64,000 nt of DNA from Corynebacterium anserum (GCF_014262665.1 NZ_CP046883.1:372001-436000); one strand, 5' to 3'; numbered from the stretch's first letter, positions 27,512 through 36,398 are shown. Program-made: numbers and translations. Notes: a model not told the origin generated them from the letters alone.

Positions 27512-27633
27512 AATAGTTATGCTATCTGTAACAAAACTATTGACGGTGAAAGAAACGGCAATTTGCTACTCGTTTTTCCTGTTTGCTACCCCTGTTTTCC
27601 TTTCGCTGCTTTCAGATTCCGTCATCGATTTTT

Positions 27634-27661
27634 CCTCTCCTCTCGGCTGAGAGAGGAGAGG
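27634..27661. other. 11-bp stem hairpin between mutY and lipase 2
   Basis: CCTCTCCTCTC (27634-27644) pairs with GAGAGGAGAGG (27651-27661). The T-run precedes rather than follows on the forward strand, so on the mutY transcript the stem is followed by As. It is a poor intrinsic terminator, but it sits just after the mutY stop. Confidence 0.4.
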
Positions 27662-27667
27662 AGTGCC

Positions 27668-28693
27668 TTAAAGGGGGAGATGGTATGACCTGGCGCCGTC
27701 AGACTCGGTCTTTTCGATTAAACCGTCAACGAGGAGCGAATCGAGACAGCGTGAAAGCTGGAGCTTGTCATCCCATAGAGACATAATGTCGCTCTCACCT
27801 AAAGCGGATACGGCAGTAGGAGCAGTTTCACCAGAAATTCCCCGCAGAGCCGCCAGAATTTTTCCTCGAACCTGTCGATCAGTGCCTGCGAATTTTTGTA
27901 CACGTTTTTTAGCAGCCGCCTGTTGCTCCTCGTTAGGGCGGGGCTTGCCGAGCGCTAACCATCGGCAGTGCGTAGCGATCGGGCATCGTTCACAAGCAGG
28001 GTTGGTTGCTGTGCAAATGAGAGCACCTAGCTCCATGAGAGAGGCACACATGAGGTTGGCAGCATCCTTGAACTTTGGATCTCCGAGGGGTAGAGGAGGA
28101 AAGTCGGGCAGTCCGCGGTGGCGTCGCGACAGGGAGGGGTCATTATCCACATATGGCAGCAAGCGAGCTACGTCGCGAACATCACGACTGCGCGCCGGGC
28201 CTTGGAGAAATTCGCCGTCGACGACGCGGCGGTATACCCGGCGCACATTCGTATCCACCACCGGGACAGCCTGGCCAAAGGCAAAGGCAGCCACAGCGCG
28301 CGCGGTGTAGCTTCCCACCCCAGGAAGAGCTTCGAGATCAGAGATTGCAATGGGTATGTCTCCATTATGTTTTTCGACGCACACCTGCGCGCATTCCTGC
28401 AGCCGTAGTGCACGGCGGGGGTAGCCAAGATTTGCCCATTGGCGGATGACATCAGCTGGGGTGGCGGCAGCTAAATCCGTGGGCGTAGGCCAGCGTGTCA
28501 TCCAGGCTTGCCACATTGGTTCCACGCGTCGAACGGGCGTTTGTTGACTCATTATTTCGCTGACCAGTACTCCATATGGGGTGGTATCCGGATGTCGCCA
28601 GAGGAGATCACGGCCGTGTACCCCAAACCAAGCGTTGAGTTCCTGGGCAAGAAAATGGGGGTCGGGGATCTGGGCAGCTGGAGTGTCAGTCAT
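27668..28693 (-). CDS. mutY: A/G-specific adenine glycosylase MutY
   Basis: A 341-residue base-excision repair glycosylase that removes A mispaired with 8-oxoG. It has the HhH motif LEALPGVGSYTARAVAAFAFG, the catalytic Asp region VPVVDTNVRRV, and the [4Fe-4S] ligands C-x6-C-x2-C-x5-C in CTATNPACERCPIATHC. EIMSQQTPVRRV near residue 48 is the family EIMLQQTQV block with Ser for Leu. An insert with SLSRRHRGLPDFPPLPLGDP lengthens the middle. It diverges from the carbonic anhydrase gene, as in related actinobacteria. Confidence 0.92.
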   Translation of the reverse strand: MTDTPAAQIPDPHFLAQELNAWFGVHGRDLLWRHPDTTPYGVLVSEIMSQQTPVRRVEPMWQAWMTRWPTPTDLAAATPADVIRQWANLGYPRRALRLQECAQVCVEKHNGDIPIAISDLEALPGVGSYTARAVAAFAFGQAVPVVDTNVRRVYRRVVDGEFLQGPARSRDVRDVARLLPYVDNDPSLSRRHRGLPDFPPLPLGDPKFKDAANLMCASLMELGALICTATNPACERCPIATHCRWLALGKPRPNEEQQAAAKKRVQKFAGTDRQVRGKILAALRGISGETAPTAVSALGESDIMSLWDDKLQLSRCLDSLLVDGLIEKTESDGARSYHLPL

Positions 28694-28800
28694 CGTGAGC
28701 TCATTGTGCCCGACGAGGCGTGGAAAGTGGGGGAAGAAGAGCTCTGCGGGGGTGAGTGTGTGTTGGCATGCGGATCATGCGCGGTTGCACAATAGAGCCC

Positions 28801-29505
28801 ATGAGCATCACTGCAGACACCGATTCCAACCATGGTTCGTGCGACCATGGCCAGGGTGAGCCCACTCAGCTGACACCACGCCAAGCGTGGGAGGCCTTGG
28901 AAGCGGGTAACCGGCGCTTTGTGGAACATCAGGTGGATCATCCACGCCAGGACGGTGCGACCCGTGACGCATTGAATAAGGGGCAGAACCCGCACGCGGT
29001 GGTGCTGGCGTGTAGTGATTCGCGTGTGCCAGTGGAGATCGTTTTTGATCAGGGCTTGGGAGATGTGTTTGTCATCCGCACTGCGGGTGAAATCACGGAT
29101 TTATCCGTGCTGGCATCCTTGGAGTTTGCAGTCGACTCCTTAGGGGTGCCGTTGGTTGTGGTACTTGGGCATGAGAAATGCGGTGCCGTTGCTGCCTCGG
29201 AACGCGCACTGAACGAAGGCGTGATGCCGAACGGATTCCAGCGTGTATTGGTGGAGAAGGTCACACCATCCCTGTTGAGTGCTCGAGCTAAAGGGCTGAC
29301 GGGAATCGAGAATTTTGAGCGTAACCACGTCGCGGAGATTGCGAATCACATTGTGGATCGCTCTCCGGAGATTCGCGAGCGCATCGTGGATGGACGAGTG
29401 GCTGTGGTGGGGCTGCGGTATCGGTTGGAGGATGGCCAGGCCGAACCGTTGGTGAGCTATGGTCTGGATATCGGCGGTGAAACCATGACGGTAGATCAGC
29501 GTTAG
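28801..29505 (+). CDS. Beta-carbonic anhydrase
   Basis: A 234-residue zinc enzyme interconverting CO2 and bicarbonate. The Zn ligands lie in ACSDSRVPVE (CxDxR) and GHEKCGAV (HxxC). The rest of the beta-class core (FVIRTAGEITD, LASLEFAVDSLG) is intact. The ATG at 28801 begins a short variable N-terminus. Translation from 28756 would add 15 atypical residues. Supplies bicarbonate for carboxylases such as those of fatty acid synthesis. Confidence 0.9.
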   Translation: MSITADTDSNHGSCDHGQGEPTQLTPRQAWEALEAGNRRFVEHQVDHPRQDGATRDALNKGQNPHAVVLACSDSRVPVEIVFDQGLGDVFVIRTAGEITDLSVLASLEFAVDSLGVPLVVVLGHEKCGAVAASERALNEGVMPNGFQRVLVEKVTPSLLSARAKGLTGIENFERNHVAEIANHIVDRSPEIRERIVDGRVAVVGLRYRLEDGQAEPLVSYGLDIGGETMTVDQR

Positions 29506-29542
29506 CGCTGTGTTGTTACACCTTGCCGATCTGTTTCGCCGG

Positions 29543-29548
29543 TAAAAT
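29543..29548 (+). promoter_or_regulatory. -10 element of a probable leaderless transcript
   Basis: TAAAAT at 29543-29548 lies eight bases before the GTG start at 29557, so transcription would begin at or next to the start codon. No ribosome binding site is present, which agrees. Confidence 0.45.
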
Positions 29549-29556
29549 TCTGACCT

Positions 29557-30243
29557 GTGAGTGAGAACAATCGAAACAGGAAGTTGCCGCGCGAAGTGTA
29601 TATGCGCCGTCGCATCGCTGCGGTGGTCGCTCTGATTCTGGTTGTTTTGCTTATTGCGTGGATCATCAGCGCGCTGAGTGGTGGTGATGAGAGCAATACC
29701 ACGCAGTCCACAGATGCTGCTGCTACCTCTTCGACGACGCCAAATGTGACTTCTCCTAATGAGCCACCTAATTCTGGCAAGAATGCTAAGAAGTCTGAGG
29801 ACAAGACAGATACCTCGGCATCGCAGACGTCCAAGAATAACGGCAAAGAGACGTGTTCTGTGGAAGACCTCCAGATCACTGCGCGTCCTGGTGCAGTGAC
29901 CTTTGGGGCGGATCAGCAGCCAAATTTCTTCGCCACTGTGAAAAACCCCACGAATGCTGATTGCGTGATTGACATGGATGACAATCAGCTGAAGTTCGAG
30001 GTCTTCACGCTAAATAATTACGAGCGCGTTTGGGCTGACCTAGATTGCAACCGGCCAGATGTGACGGGTGAAGTGAAGATTGCCCCGGGGAAGTCGGTGA
30101 ACTACGAGTTGGGAGCTTGGTCTAAGACCACGTCCGCCCCCAATCAGTGTGATAATCGCCAGCCTGTGGGGCCAGGTTCTTATCTCCTCTATGCGCACGT
30201 CGGCGATAACGTGTCGGAACCTGCCACCTTCAATTTGAGTTAG
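29557..30243 (+). CDS. Membrane-anchored extracytoplasmic protein (mutY-canB locus conserved hypothetical)
   Basis: A 228-residue protein with a single N-terminal membrane segment (about residues 19-41, AAVVALILVVLLIAWIISAL), a Ser/Thr/Lys-rich linker (about 45-95) and a folded C-terminal domain with four Cys (CSVED, DCVID, DCNRP, QCDNR) that could form two disulfides outside the cell. It corresponds by position and layout to the conserved membrane protein next to canB in mycobacteria. Function unknown. The GTG start appears leaderless. Confidence 0.7.
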   Translation: MSENNRNRKLPREVYMRRRIAAVVALILVVLLIAWIISALSGGDESNTTQSTDAAATSSTTPNVTSPNEPPNSGKNAKKSEDKTDTSASQTSKNNGKETCSVEDLQITARPGAVTFGADQQPNFFATVKNPTNADCVIDMDDNQLKFEVFTLNNYERVWADLDCNRPDVTGEVKIAPGKSVNYELGAWSKTTSAPNQCDNRQPVGPGSYLLYAHVGDNVSEPATFNLS

Positions 30244-30420
30244 TGCTTGCTCTGGGCTAGTGCCTGTTGTCCGTGAATTCGGCATTATCTATTTCGTGCT
30301 TGCCGTGAATGCGGATGATCGCAGACGTGGGCAGAAAATGTGACGTGCGAAGCGTAATCCAATGCTATGCCTACTATGTAGCGAAGTGCCCAGCAAATCA
30401 TCAGACATAGAGCACAACAA

Positions 30421-30449
30421 AAGCCGTCTGGGGTACAACCAGACGGCTT
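30421..30449 (-). terminator. Intrinsic terminator of lpqE
   Basis: The stem AAGCCGTCTGG / CCAGACGGCTT with a 7-nt loop is followed on the reverse strand by TTTTGTTGTG. It lies about 55 bases after the lpqE stop. The 30244-30420 stretch holds no gene. Confidence 0.85.
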
Positions 30450-30502
30450 CAGTAAGACGATGCGAGCTCGTTCGGTGCCCGAGCCCTTCAGTAAAGTAAA
30501 AA

Positions 30503-31102
30503 CTAGTGATGAGCGCCTTCGCTCGCATCTTTTTCAAACTGCTTTTGATTAATGATGCTCTGATCCTTGTCGCGGAAAGTATCGCCGGACTTTGGCTGTT
30601 CCTTAACGATAGAAACAGGGATGGTGATCTTTCCCTTATCGAAGGTGAACACGGCATCTTTAGATCCGCCAGGGAAAAAGCCCTCGGAAGAGGCCAGCTT
30701 CGGGGAGCCGTATTCATTCTTTAGGTTGGTTCCGCCTCGCTGGATTTCCTTCACAAGGTCAGGGGTATCAGTAACAATGCTGCCACCAGGCTTGATCTCA
30801 GAAAGGCCATTCAGATCTACGTTCTTACCGTCAACCTTGATGGACTCTAACTTCACAGAAGCAGCGTTATCTTCTACGTTCGAAGCGGTGAACTTCAGGT
30901 AGGCCTCGCCGTCCTTGGCGATGACTACGGAAGCGTCGCGCACAGTTACATTCTTTACCGCACCGCTGGTGCCGTTAACAGCTGGAACCTGGTTAGCGGT
31001 CTGGGAAATCTGGCCGGCGCCACAGGCGGTCAGGGCCATTGCGGAACCGGCGGCAACCAGTGCGAGTGCGCCGCGAGCGGCAATCGACTTCTGGGACTTC
31101 AC
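30503..31102 (-). CDS. lpqE: Lipoprotein LpqE
   Basis: A 199-residue exported lipoprotein. The GTG at 31102 is chosen because GGAGG lies seven bases upstream. It opens a signal peptide ending in the lipobox LTAC (Cys about residue 25). The folded part resembles the PCuAC/LpqE family (VTVRDASVVIAKDGEAYLKFTASNVED...). The location beside carD is the same as in mycobacteria, where disA and radA lie between it and the canB locus; here both are absent. Upstream, TTAGGCTA (31129-31136) and TAGCCTAA (31152-31159) form an inverted repeat, and CTAGCCTAACC resembles half of a DtxR site. Confidence 0.8.
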   Translation of the reverse strand: MKSQKSIAARGALALVAAGSAMALTACGAGQISQTANQVPAVNGTSGAVKNVTVRDASVVIAKDGEAYLKFTASNVEDNAASVKLESIKVDGKNVDLNGLSEIKPGGSIVTDTPDLVKEIQRGGTNLKNEYGSPKLASSEGFFPGGSKDAVFTFDKGKITIPVSIVKEQPKSGDTFRDKDQSIINQKQFEKDASEGAHH

Positions 31103-31128
31103 GATGTGATCCTCCATCTGAGGCGTCA

Positions 31129-31162
31129 TTAGGCTAAATCTTCTCGGACACTAGCCTAACCT
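31129..31162. promoter_or_regulatory. Inverted repeat upstream of lpqE, partly DtxR-like
   Basis: TTAGGCTA and TAGCCTAA are separated by 15 bases. The right part, TAGCCTAACC, matches one half of the DtxR consensus TTAGGTTAGSCTAACCTAA; the other half is poor. It may be an iron-dependent or other operator for lpqE. This is a weak call. Confidence 0.25.
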
Positions 31163-31454
31163 TTGGCTTGCTCTTTTTCCTAGTCAAAGAACCCACAAAG
31201 AACCCAATTGTGGGGAGAAAAACAAGCTGTGCAGACCCGCCGGCATGTTCGAGGCGGCGGTGCGGTAGAATTGCTCGGTATTAACGGCATTAAGTGCGTC
31301 AATTGAGTCCACGGTTGAGTCCACGGTCGATTGAGTACATGCAGGTGTGGTGAAGGGTGTACCCGCCCCGCCGTGTGCCGGAACTAACGACGTGAACAGA
31401 ACAACACAATAGACGCCGTCAATTATCAATCCGAAGGGCAGGCTTAGCACGCTG

Positions 31455-32045
31455 ATGGAATTCAAGGTCGGAGATACTGTGGTTTACCCACACCACGGCG
31501 CCGCAGTAATCGAGGGGATTGAGCAGCGCGAATTCAAAGGCGAGACCGTAGATTACCTGGTTCTTCGCATCAACCAGGGTGATTTGTCTGTGCGCGTTCC
31601 AGCTGCCAACGCAGAAAAAGTCGGCGTACGGGACGTCGTCGGGGAAGAGGGATTGCGCAAAGTTTTTTCCGTTCTTCGGGAAACTGATGTGGAGGAAGCT
31701 GGTAACTGGTCTCGCCGTTATAAGGCGAACCAGGAACGTCTTACGTCGGGTGATGTAAATAAGGTTGCCGAAGTTGTGCGTGACCTGTGGCGTCGTGACC
31801 AAGATCGCGGTCTGTCCGCCGGTGAAAAACGCATGTTGGCGAAGGCTCGGCAAATTCTCGTGGGAGAACTTGCTTTAGCTGAAGGTGTGGATGACGAGAA
31901 GACAGACAAGCTACTTGCGGAGATGCAAGAGACGATTAAGCGCCACCGTGAGGCCGCCGAGGCAGCGCGTGCAGCTGGACAAGAAGATGAGGATAGCAAG
32001 GGGCTCATTGATCTTGACGAGGAATTGGACGGCGACGAGGTCTAG
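31455..32045 (+). CDS. carD: RNA polymerase-binding transcription factor CarD
   Basis: A 196-residue global regulator that binds the RNA polymerase beta subunit and stabilises open complexes. The N-terminal RNAP-interaction domain ([26 protein letters not shown]) and the helical DNA-binding domain ([16 protein letters not shown]...[23 protein letters not shown]) are intact. A 30-residue acidic tail extends past the mycobacterial length. The 300 bases upstream hold only short GAGTCCACGGT repeats near 31306-31330. It is followed by ispD and ispF. Confidence 0.95.
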   Translation: MEFKVGDTVVYPHHGAAVIEGIEQREFKGETVDYLVLRINQGDLSVRVPAANAEKVGVRDVVGEEGLRKVFSVLRETDVEEAGNWSRRYKANQERLTSGDVNKVAEVVRDLWRRDQDRGLSAGEKRMLAKARQILVGELALAEGVDDEKTDKLLAEMQETIKRHREAAEAARAAGQEDEDSKGLIDLDEELDGDEV

Positions 32046-32076
32046 ACATGCAATAGGCGCGTGACCCAATACAGTC

Positions 32077-32919
32077 ATGATTGTTAATGCTTTGGTTGCT
32101 GCGGCTGGCAGTGGAACTCGTTTGGGGTTTGATACTCCCAAGGCCTTTGTGCAGCTCGCTGGGCGCACGTTGCTAGAGCGCTCTTTGGATGCGTTGGCTG
32201 ATTCCGAGCGCATCGATCGTGCCGTTGTGCTGGTGAGCCCGGATATGCGGGAGGCTGCGGAGGGGCTGGTTGCTGACCCCATTAACCGTGCATCCTGGGC
32301 AGGAATGTCCGTGAGCGTTGCGTTAGGCGGCGGGGAGCGCATGGACTCTGTATTTGCTGGTTTGGAGGAATTGAGACGCCGAGGGGTGACTGGCTCAAGT
32401 TTGGTTGCGATACACGACGCAGCCAGGTGCCTAGTTCCACCGGCCTTGATCCGTGAGGTAGTGGATAAAGCGGCTGAAGGTGTGGAGCGTCAGGCATGGT
32501 GGGGAGCTGTGCCCGTTATGCCGGTGACAGACACTATCAAGATTGTTGATGAGGCCACCTCAGGGCCAGCTGACGGCGAGACGCTTTTGGAACAGACTCC
32601 TAACAGGGACACTCTGCGAGCTGCTCAGACGCCGCAGGTGTGTGAGCTCGATGCCCTGTATGAGGCCAACCTTGCGTATATGAGGACTACGGAAATTAGT
32701 TCCGCACACGCGTCGAGACAAGCAGGTAACCAGCCACTGCAGTTGGCCACTGATGACGCTTCTCTACTGGAAATGTCTGGTAAACGGGTGGTGGCCGTTA
32801 ACGGTGATTTGATGGCAATGAAAATCACGACTCCGCTGGATTATCGCATTGCGGAGATGTTGCTGAACAGCGATAGCAAGGATGTGAATCGAGGGCTCTG
32901 TGATGGCACACCACGGTGA
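32077..32919 (+). CDS. ispD: 2-C-methyl-D-erythritol 4-phosphate cytidylyltransferase
   Basis: A 280-residue enzyme of the MEP isoprenoid pathway that makes CDP-ME. Its nucleotide-binding motif is AAGSGTRLGFDTPKAFVQLAGRTLL. Later blocks are VAIHDAARCLVPP, RDTLRAAQTPQV and the C-terminal ATDDASLLE...VNGDLMAMKITTPLD. Inserts near 150-165 and 215-230 make it longer than most (~230). Located 31 bases after carD, probably in the same transcript, followed by ispF. Confidence 0.93.
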   Translation: MIVNALVAAAGSGTRLGFDTPKAFVQLAGRTLLERSLDALADSERIDRAVVLVSPDMREAAEGLVADPINRASWAGMSVSVALGGGERMDSVFAGLEELRRRGVTGSSLVAIHDAARCLVPPALIREVVDKAAEGVERQAWWGAVPVMPVTDTIKIVDEATSGPADGETLLEQTPNRDTLRAAQTPQVCELDALYEANLAYMRTTEISSAHASRQAGNQPLQLATDDASLLEMSGKRVVAVNGDLMAMKITTPLDYRIAEMLLNSDSKDVNRGLCDGTPR

Positions 32920-33014
32920 TGTGGCGGGTCGTAGCTAGCACTAATTAATTAAAGGTCACAGGCCATCGATGGAAGAAATGGCACCAACTATTAGCTAACA
33001 ACGGAAGGTAACCA

Positions 33015-33512
33015 ATGGAGATTAAAAAGGATGGTGTGATTCCACGAGTTGGCATAGCAACAGATGCACATCAGGTTGAACCAGGCAAAGAATGTTGGAT
33101 GGCCTGCCTGTTATTTGAGGACGAAGATGGTTGCGAGGGGCACAGTGACGGCGATGTGGTTGCGCATGCCGTGGTTGATGCTCTGCTTAGTGCAGCTGGA
33201 TTAGGCGATTTGGGCAGTTTCGTGGGTGTCGGTCAGAAGGAATATGACAACGTATCCGGCGCCAGGTTATTGCGCGAATGTCGTGCGCTCCTAGAGTCCA
33301 AAGGTTTTGTTATTGGAAACGCGGCGGTGCAGATGGTTGGTAACCGTCCAAAAATGGGGCCGAGGCGCACCGAAGCTGAACGGGTGATGAGCGAGCTTAT
33401 TGGTGCACCGGTGTCAGTGTCTGCGACAACAACTGATCATCTGGGTTTCACCGGGCGTGGAGAAGGTGTGGCAGCAGTGGCTACTGCGGTGGTGTGGCAG
33501 ACTCAAGGATAA
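33015..33512 (+). CDS. ispF: 2-C-methyl-D-erythritol 2,4-cyclodiphosphate synthase
   Basis: A 165-residue trimeric MEP-pathway enzyme. Metal ligands are in TDAHQ (DxH) and [18 protein letters not shown]. The C-terminal block is [21 protein letters not shown]. The N-terminus has a few extra residues and the loop [14 protein letters not shown] is atypical (families have LGGV.I...GL.GHSDGD), but the ligands are kept. It lies 95 bases after ispD. Confidence 0.92.
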   Translation: MEIKKDGVIPRVGIATDAHQVEPGKECWMACLLFEDEDGCEGHSDGDVVAHAVVDALLSAAGLGDLGSFVGVGQKEYDNVSGARLLRECRALLESKGFVIGNAAVQMVGNRPKMGPRRTEAERVMSELIGAPVSVSATTTDHLGFTGRGEGVAAVATAVVWQTQG

Positions 33513-33524
33513 ATAATTTGCGAA

Positions 33525-33558
33525 AAATGTTGACAACATTTCAGGCTTTGCCTAGCAT
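33525..33558 (+). promoter_or_regulatory. Promoter with palindromic operator for the ABC exporter
   Basis: TTGACA (33530-33535) and TAGCAT (33553-33558) are spaced by 17 bases. The -35 lies inside the perfect palindrome AAATGTTGACAACATTT (33525-33541). This suggests a dedicated repressor encoded elsewhere. The transcript would have a leader of about 200 nt before the TTG start at 33767. Confidence 0.5.
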
Positions 33559-33599
33559 TGTTGAAAATACAAACCATTCGCAAGATTAAAAAATACCAA

Positions 33600-33727
33600 A
33601 TGCAACGACATCGTGCAGTGGTGATGACGGGCACGTCAAAGGCTCAACACGGATGACGTGGAATGATCAAAATGATGTCCTAAACATTCCTCAAGGCTCA
33701 TACGCGAAATTATTGACCAGTAGGTGA
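33600..33727 (+). other. Two overlapping short ORFs in the ABC exporter leader
   Basis: ATG at 33600 opens 18 codons ending TGA at 33654-33656. ATG at 33653 overlaps that stop (ATGA) and opens 24 codons (MTWNDQNDVLNIPQGSYAKL...) ending TGA at 33725-33727. No strong ribosome binding sites are seen. They could be leader peptides for attenuation, a small peptide substrate, or chance. Confidence 0.25.
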
Positions 33728-33766
33728 TGTAAAACGCTCGGTGTCCCATGAGAAATGGGTTGACTC

Positions 33767-34513
33767 TTGACCAAGTATTATGAATTTTCGTATCGGTATC
33801 CGCGTTCTCAGGAGGGGGTTAACGTTAGAATAGCGGGGAACTTCGGGCAGCCCACAGTGCTTCTAGGGGTCAATGGTTCCGGTAAGACGACGTTAATGAA
33901 AGTGCTCGCGGGTCAGCTGAAAACTGCGGATGGTGCTATACCCGAACTAGGGAATGTGGTGTACGTACCGCAGAAATTTGAAAGTATCCGTGGATTCAAG
34001 GTGCGCGACTACGTATCGTATGTTGCATGGCTCAATGGTGCCGGATGGAAGCAAAGCAACAAAGATGCTTCGCGGTGGATAGAATTTGTGGGTTTGACCG
34101 AGCATGAAACAAAAGATTGCGAAAAATTATCGGGAGGACAGCAGGCTCGGGTACAAATTGCAACGGCCTTGAACTCACAAGCTGACTACATCCTTTTAGA
34201 CGAGCCGAGTGCGGCGCTTGACCCGCTAGCTAAAAGAGATTTGCAGAATTTATACCGGTCGATCGCTGCGTCTGGCGTGGGATTGTGGGTATCTAGCCAT
34301 CAACCTCTTGAGATCGAGGCGCCGTTTGAACAAGTAGTTGTTCTAAATAGAGGTATTGTCGATTTTCAAGGATCAGTCCAAGAATTTCTGGCTATTAATA
34401 AAAACGTTCCAGATCACAAGAATGCAGTTGATTATTCTGAATACGTTAGGGCGCTGTCTGCGGCTTTTAACGGAGGATTAGAGCGGAACTCGGATGGGAG
34501 CGGGCATGAATAA
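33767..34513 (+). CDS. ABC transporter ATP-binding protein
   Basis: A 248-residue ATPase with Walker A LLGVNGSGKTTLMKVLAG, a Q-loop at VPQKFES, signature KLSGGQQARVQIATALN, Walker B YILLDEPSAALDP and switch His SSHQP. It most resembles ABC-2 drug/peptide exporter ATPases. Start TTG at 33767; no nearby alternative fits better. Its last codons overlap the next gene's ATG by eight bases. The module sits between ispF and cysS, which are neighbours in related genomes, and is more AT-rich than its flanks, so it was probably acquired. Confidence 0.8.
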   Translation: MTKYYEFSYRYPRSQEGVNVRIAGNFGQPTVLLGVNGSGKTTLMKVLAGQLKTADGAIPELGNVVYVPQKFESIRGFKVRDYVSYVAWLNGAGWKQSNKDASRWIEFVGLTEHETKDCEKLSGGQQARVQIATALNSQADYILLDEPSAALDPLAKRDLQNLYRSIAASGVGLWVSSHQPLEIEAPFEQVVVLNRGIVDFQGSVQEFLAINKNVPDHKNAVDYSEYVRALSAAFNGGLERNSDGSGHE

Positions 34514-35684
34514 AGCGGCGTCCCAGAATATCGCTATTGTATTAATCGCGTCATTCTTAGGCCTGTGGGTTATTGGCTATAGTCAACACTCGGTGAAGAC
34601 GGGTTCGAATATCGTAGCCAATAATTTGGCCATATTTTACACTCTAGGGCCAGCTCTCTCCTTCATAGGGGCTAAAGAGATGTGGAGGTTCCGAAAAATC
34701 CTAGAGTCCCGGAATTCCCTCCCCCTTTTATTGAAAGTATGGATGAGATCGCTTGGGGCTCCATCCGCTGTGGCGTGCATGATGCCCATTGTATTCATGC
34801 TTTATGAGCTGTTGAGTATTGGTCATGTGGACTCGGTATCTACGGTGCTTCTGGGTGTTGCCTTTACTGTTGTGCATGCTGTGACTTGGATGGCCTTCGG
34901 GATGGCGCTTGGTCTCTACCTGCCATTTGCTATAGCTGTTGCTGCCGGTTTATTTATCCCTTTCGTTCTCACTGCCTACCCGCTGTCTTCCTCTGATGTA
35001 GCATGGCGCCAAATGTTCGGTCAGCCCTACGGTAGCTGCTGTTCAGTTTCTCAATTCATAGATCCAGTATTGTGGATTCCTTCGGCGATGGTGCTTGGTT
35101 CTATCTTTGTGTGGTCTCTTCTCTTTATATGTTCTTACCGGGGCATTAAGTTTAGGGATTGGATTATAAGAGCAAGTTCCGTGGTAGTGCTTCTACTCTT
35201 TGTAGTAACTGGATACTTCTATGGTTCTACAGGAAACTATGATTCCGCTATTTCTCGCCCGACAAGCGCTATGATTTGCGAACAAAATATTTGTTTTTGG
35301 CCAGAAACTCCAGAACAAGAGGTGAAGGCAAATAAAAACGTGTGGAATTCCTTGGGGGTGCAGGGATATCGTTTAGAAGACGCTGATCTTGAATCAAATC
35401 AAGTTATAAAATTTAGTCGTTCTTCCGATGAGCAAGTGGTAAAGAGCGACCTTATGATGGATTTGCTCCGCCACGAGCCGGCGCTGCAAAAAATTGAATC
35501 ATGTTGGGCTGTGGAAACGGACGACTATTCTTTGGCTGAGTCCTTACCTCAGTTGTCATTGGAAGTGATGGAATCTATCGCTTTAGATTCCTCTGGAAAA
35601 TGGCGCGGTAGAAATGGAACAAATGAAGCAATAGACCTTGAGAAAATCCTCCTTCAAGCGCAAAAAGAATGTCAGGCTGGGTAA
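34506..35684 (+). CDS. ABC exporter membrane protein with extracellular C-terminal domain
   Basis: A 392-residue membrane protein. About seven membrane segments fill residues 5-250, followed by a polar C-terminal region of about 145 residues. That region contains AMICEQNICFWPETPEQEV, a Cys-x4-Cys-x-Trp-Pro-Glu motif I associate with membrane partners of actinobacterial ABC-2 systems (from memory, not checked). GGGAG five bases before 34506 fixes the start. Co-translated with the ATPase and with the next membrane gene (TAATG at 35682-35686). Substrate unknown; a peptide or immunity role is possible. Confidence 0.65.
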   Translation: MNKAASQNIAIVLIASFLGLWVIGYSQHSVKTGSNIVANNLAIFYTLGPALSFIGAKEMWRFRKILESRNSLPLLLKVWMRSLGAPSAVACMMPIVFMLYELLSIGHVDSVSTVLLGVAFTVVHAVTWMAFGMALGLYLPFAIAVAAGLFIPFVLTAYPLSSSDVAWRQMFGQPYGSCCSVSQFIDPVLWIPSAMVLGSIFVWSLLFICSYRGIKFRDWIIRASSVVVLLLFVVTGYFYGSTGNYDSAISRPTSAMICEQNICFWPETPEQEVKANKNVWNSLGVQGYRLEDADLESNQVIKFSRSSDEQVVKSDLMMDLLRHEPALQKIESCWAVETDDYSLAESLPQLSLEVMESIALDSSGKWRGRNGTNEAIDLEKILLQAQKECQAG

Positions 35685-36298
35685 TGAGGAACTTCATAAC
35701 CCAGGATTCTCCGAAATTCGTGCTCTATCTTCGCGGCCACGCTTTTTCTATTGTTAGTGTAATTCACGCAGTATGTGTAATTGGAGCTATCCTATTAGGC
35801 ACCACTACTATACAGATTCCGTGGGCAGACTCATACTCTCAGGGTGTTATTCCGTTTAATTTTGCATTCGGGGTTGCCTTGGTGAGTTCTTGTGTAGTGT
35901 ATTGGGATAATACATTGTCACAGCTAGAGGAAGTTACCTCTCGTCGTTGGTTGCTCTATGATTGGGCATTCCTTGGACTGTGCTTGTTGGAATGCGGGAT
36001 TGTCGCTCTTTTGGGTAACCCCGGGATGTTGCAATATACGCTCTTCGCTTTTTCCGTTTTCTTCTTAGTATGCTTGATATCCCCGCTGAGGACGGCCTAT
36101 TACGCAGTTCTGTTGATAACCGCACTACAGTGCGTTCTCGTGGCCGTGATTCCCACGAAATTTCTCCCCGTATTCTGGGATTTTGTGCCTATAGCTTGTG
36201 GGATGTTTTTTATAGTGGTTCTCCTGCTCTTTGCTGTGACAAGAACACATATGAAGAAGGGGATAGCGGTAGTGAACTTGTTCTCGATGTTCCTATAG
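35684..36298 (+). CDS. Hypothetical six-TM membrane protein of the ABC exporter operon
   Basis: A 204-residue, very hydrophobic protein with about six membrane segments (for example IVSVIHAVCVIGAILLGTTT, AFLGLCLLECGIVALLG, FVPIACGMFFIVVLLLFAV). The ATG at 35684 overlaps the preceding stop as TAATG; an in-frame ATG at 35669 is also possible. No family is recognised. It is likely a second permease subunit of the same ABC system. Confidence 0.6.
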   Translation: MRNFITQDSPKFVLYLRGHAFSIVSVIHAVCVIGAILLGTTTIQIPWADSYSQGVIPFNFAFGVALVSSCVVYWDNTLSQLEEVTSRRWLLYDWAFLGLCLLECGIVALLGNPGMLQYTLFAFSVFFLVCLISPLRTAYYAVLLITALQCVLVAVIPTKFLPVFWDFVPIACGMFFIVVLLLFAVTRTHMKKGIAVVNLFSMFL

Positions 36299-36334
36299 TG
36301 CTCAACAGGCATCGGCGGAGGATTGTCATTAAGC

Positions 36335-36398
36335 AGCGGTGCTGAACCTGTACTTGAGAGCGGTGCTGAACCTGTACTTGAGAGCGATACTGAGCTTG
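36335..36398. repeat. 24-bp tandem repeat, 2.6 copies
   Basis: AGCGGTGCTGAACCTGTACT + TGAG is repeated exactly at 36335-36358 and 36359-36382, with a diverged partial copy at 36383-36398. It lies between convergent genes. No terminator was recognised there. Confidence 0.85.
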
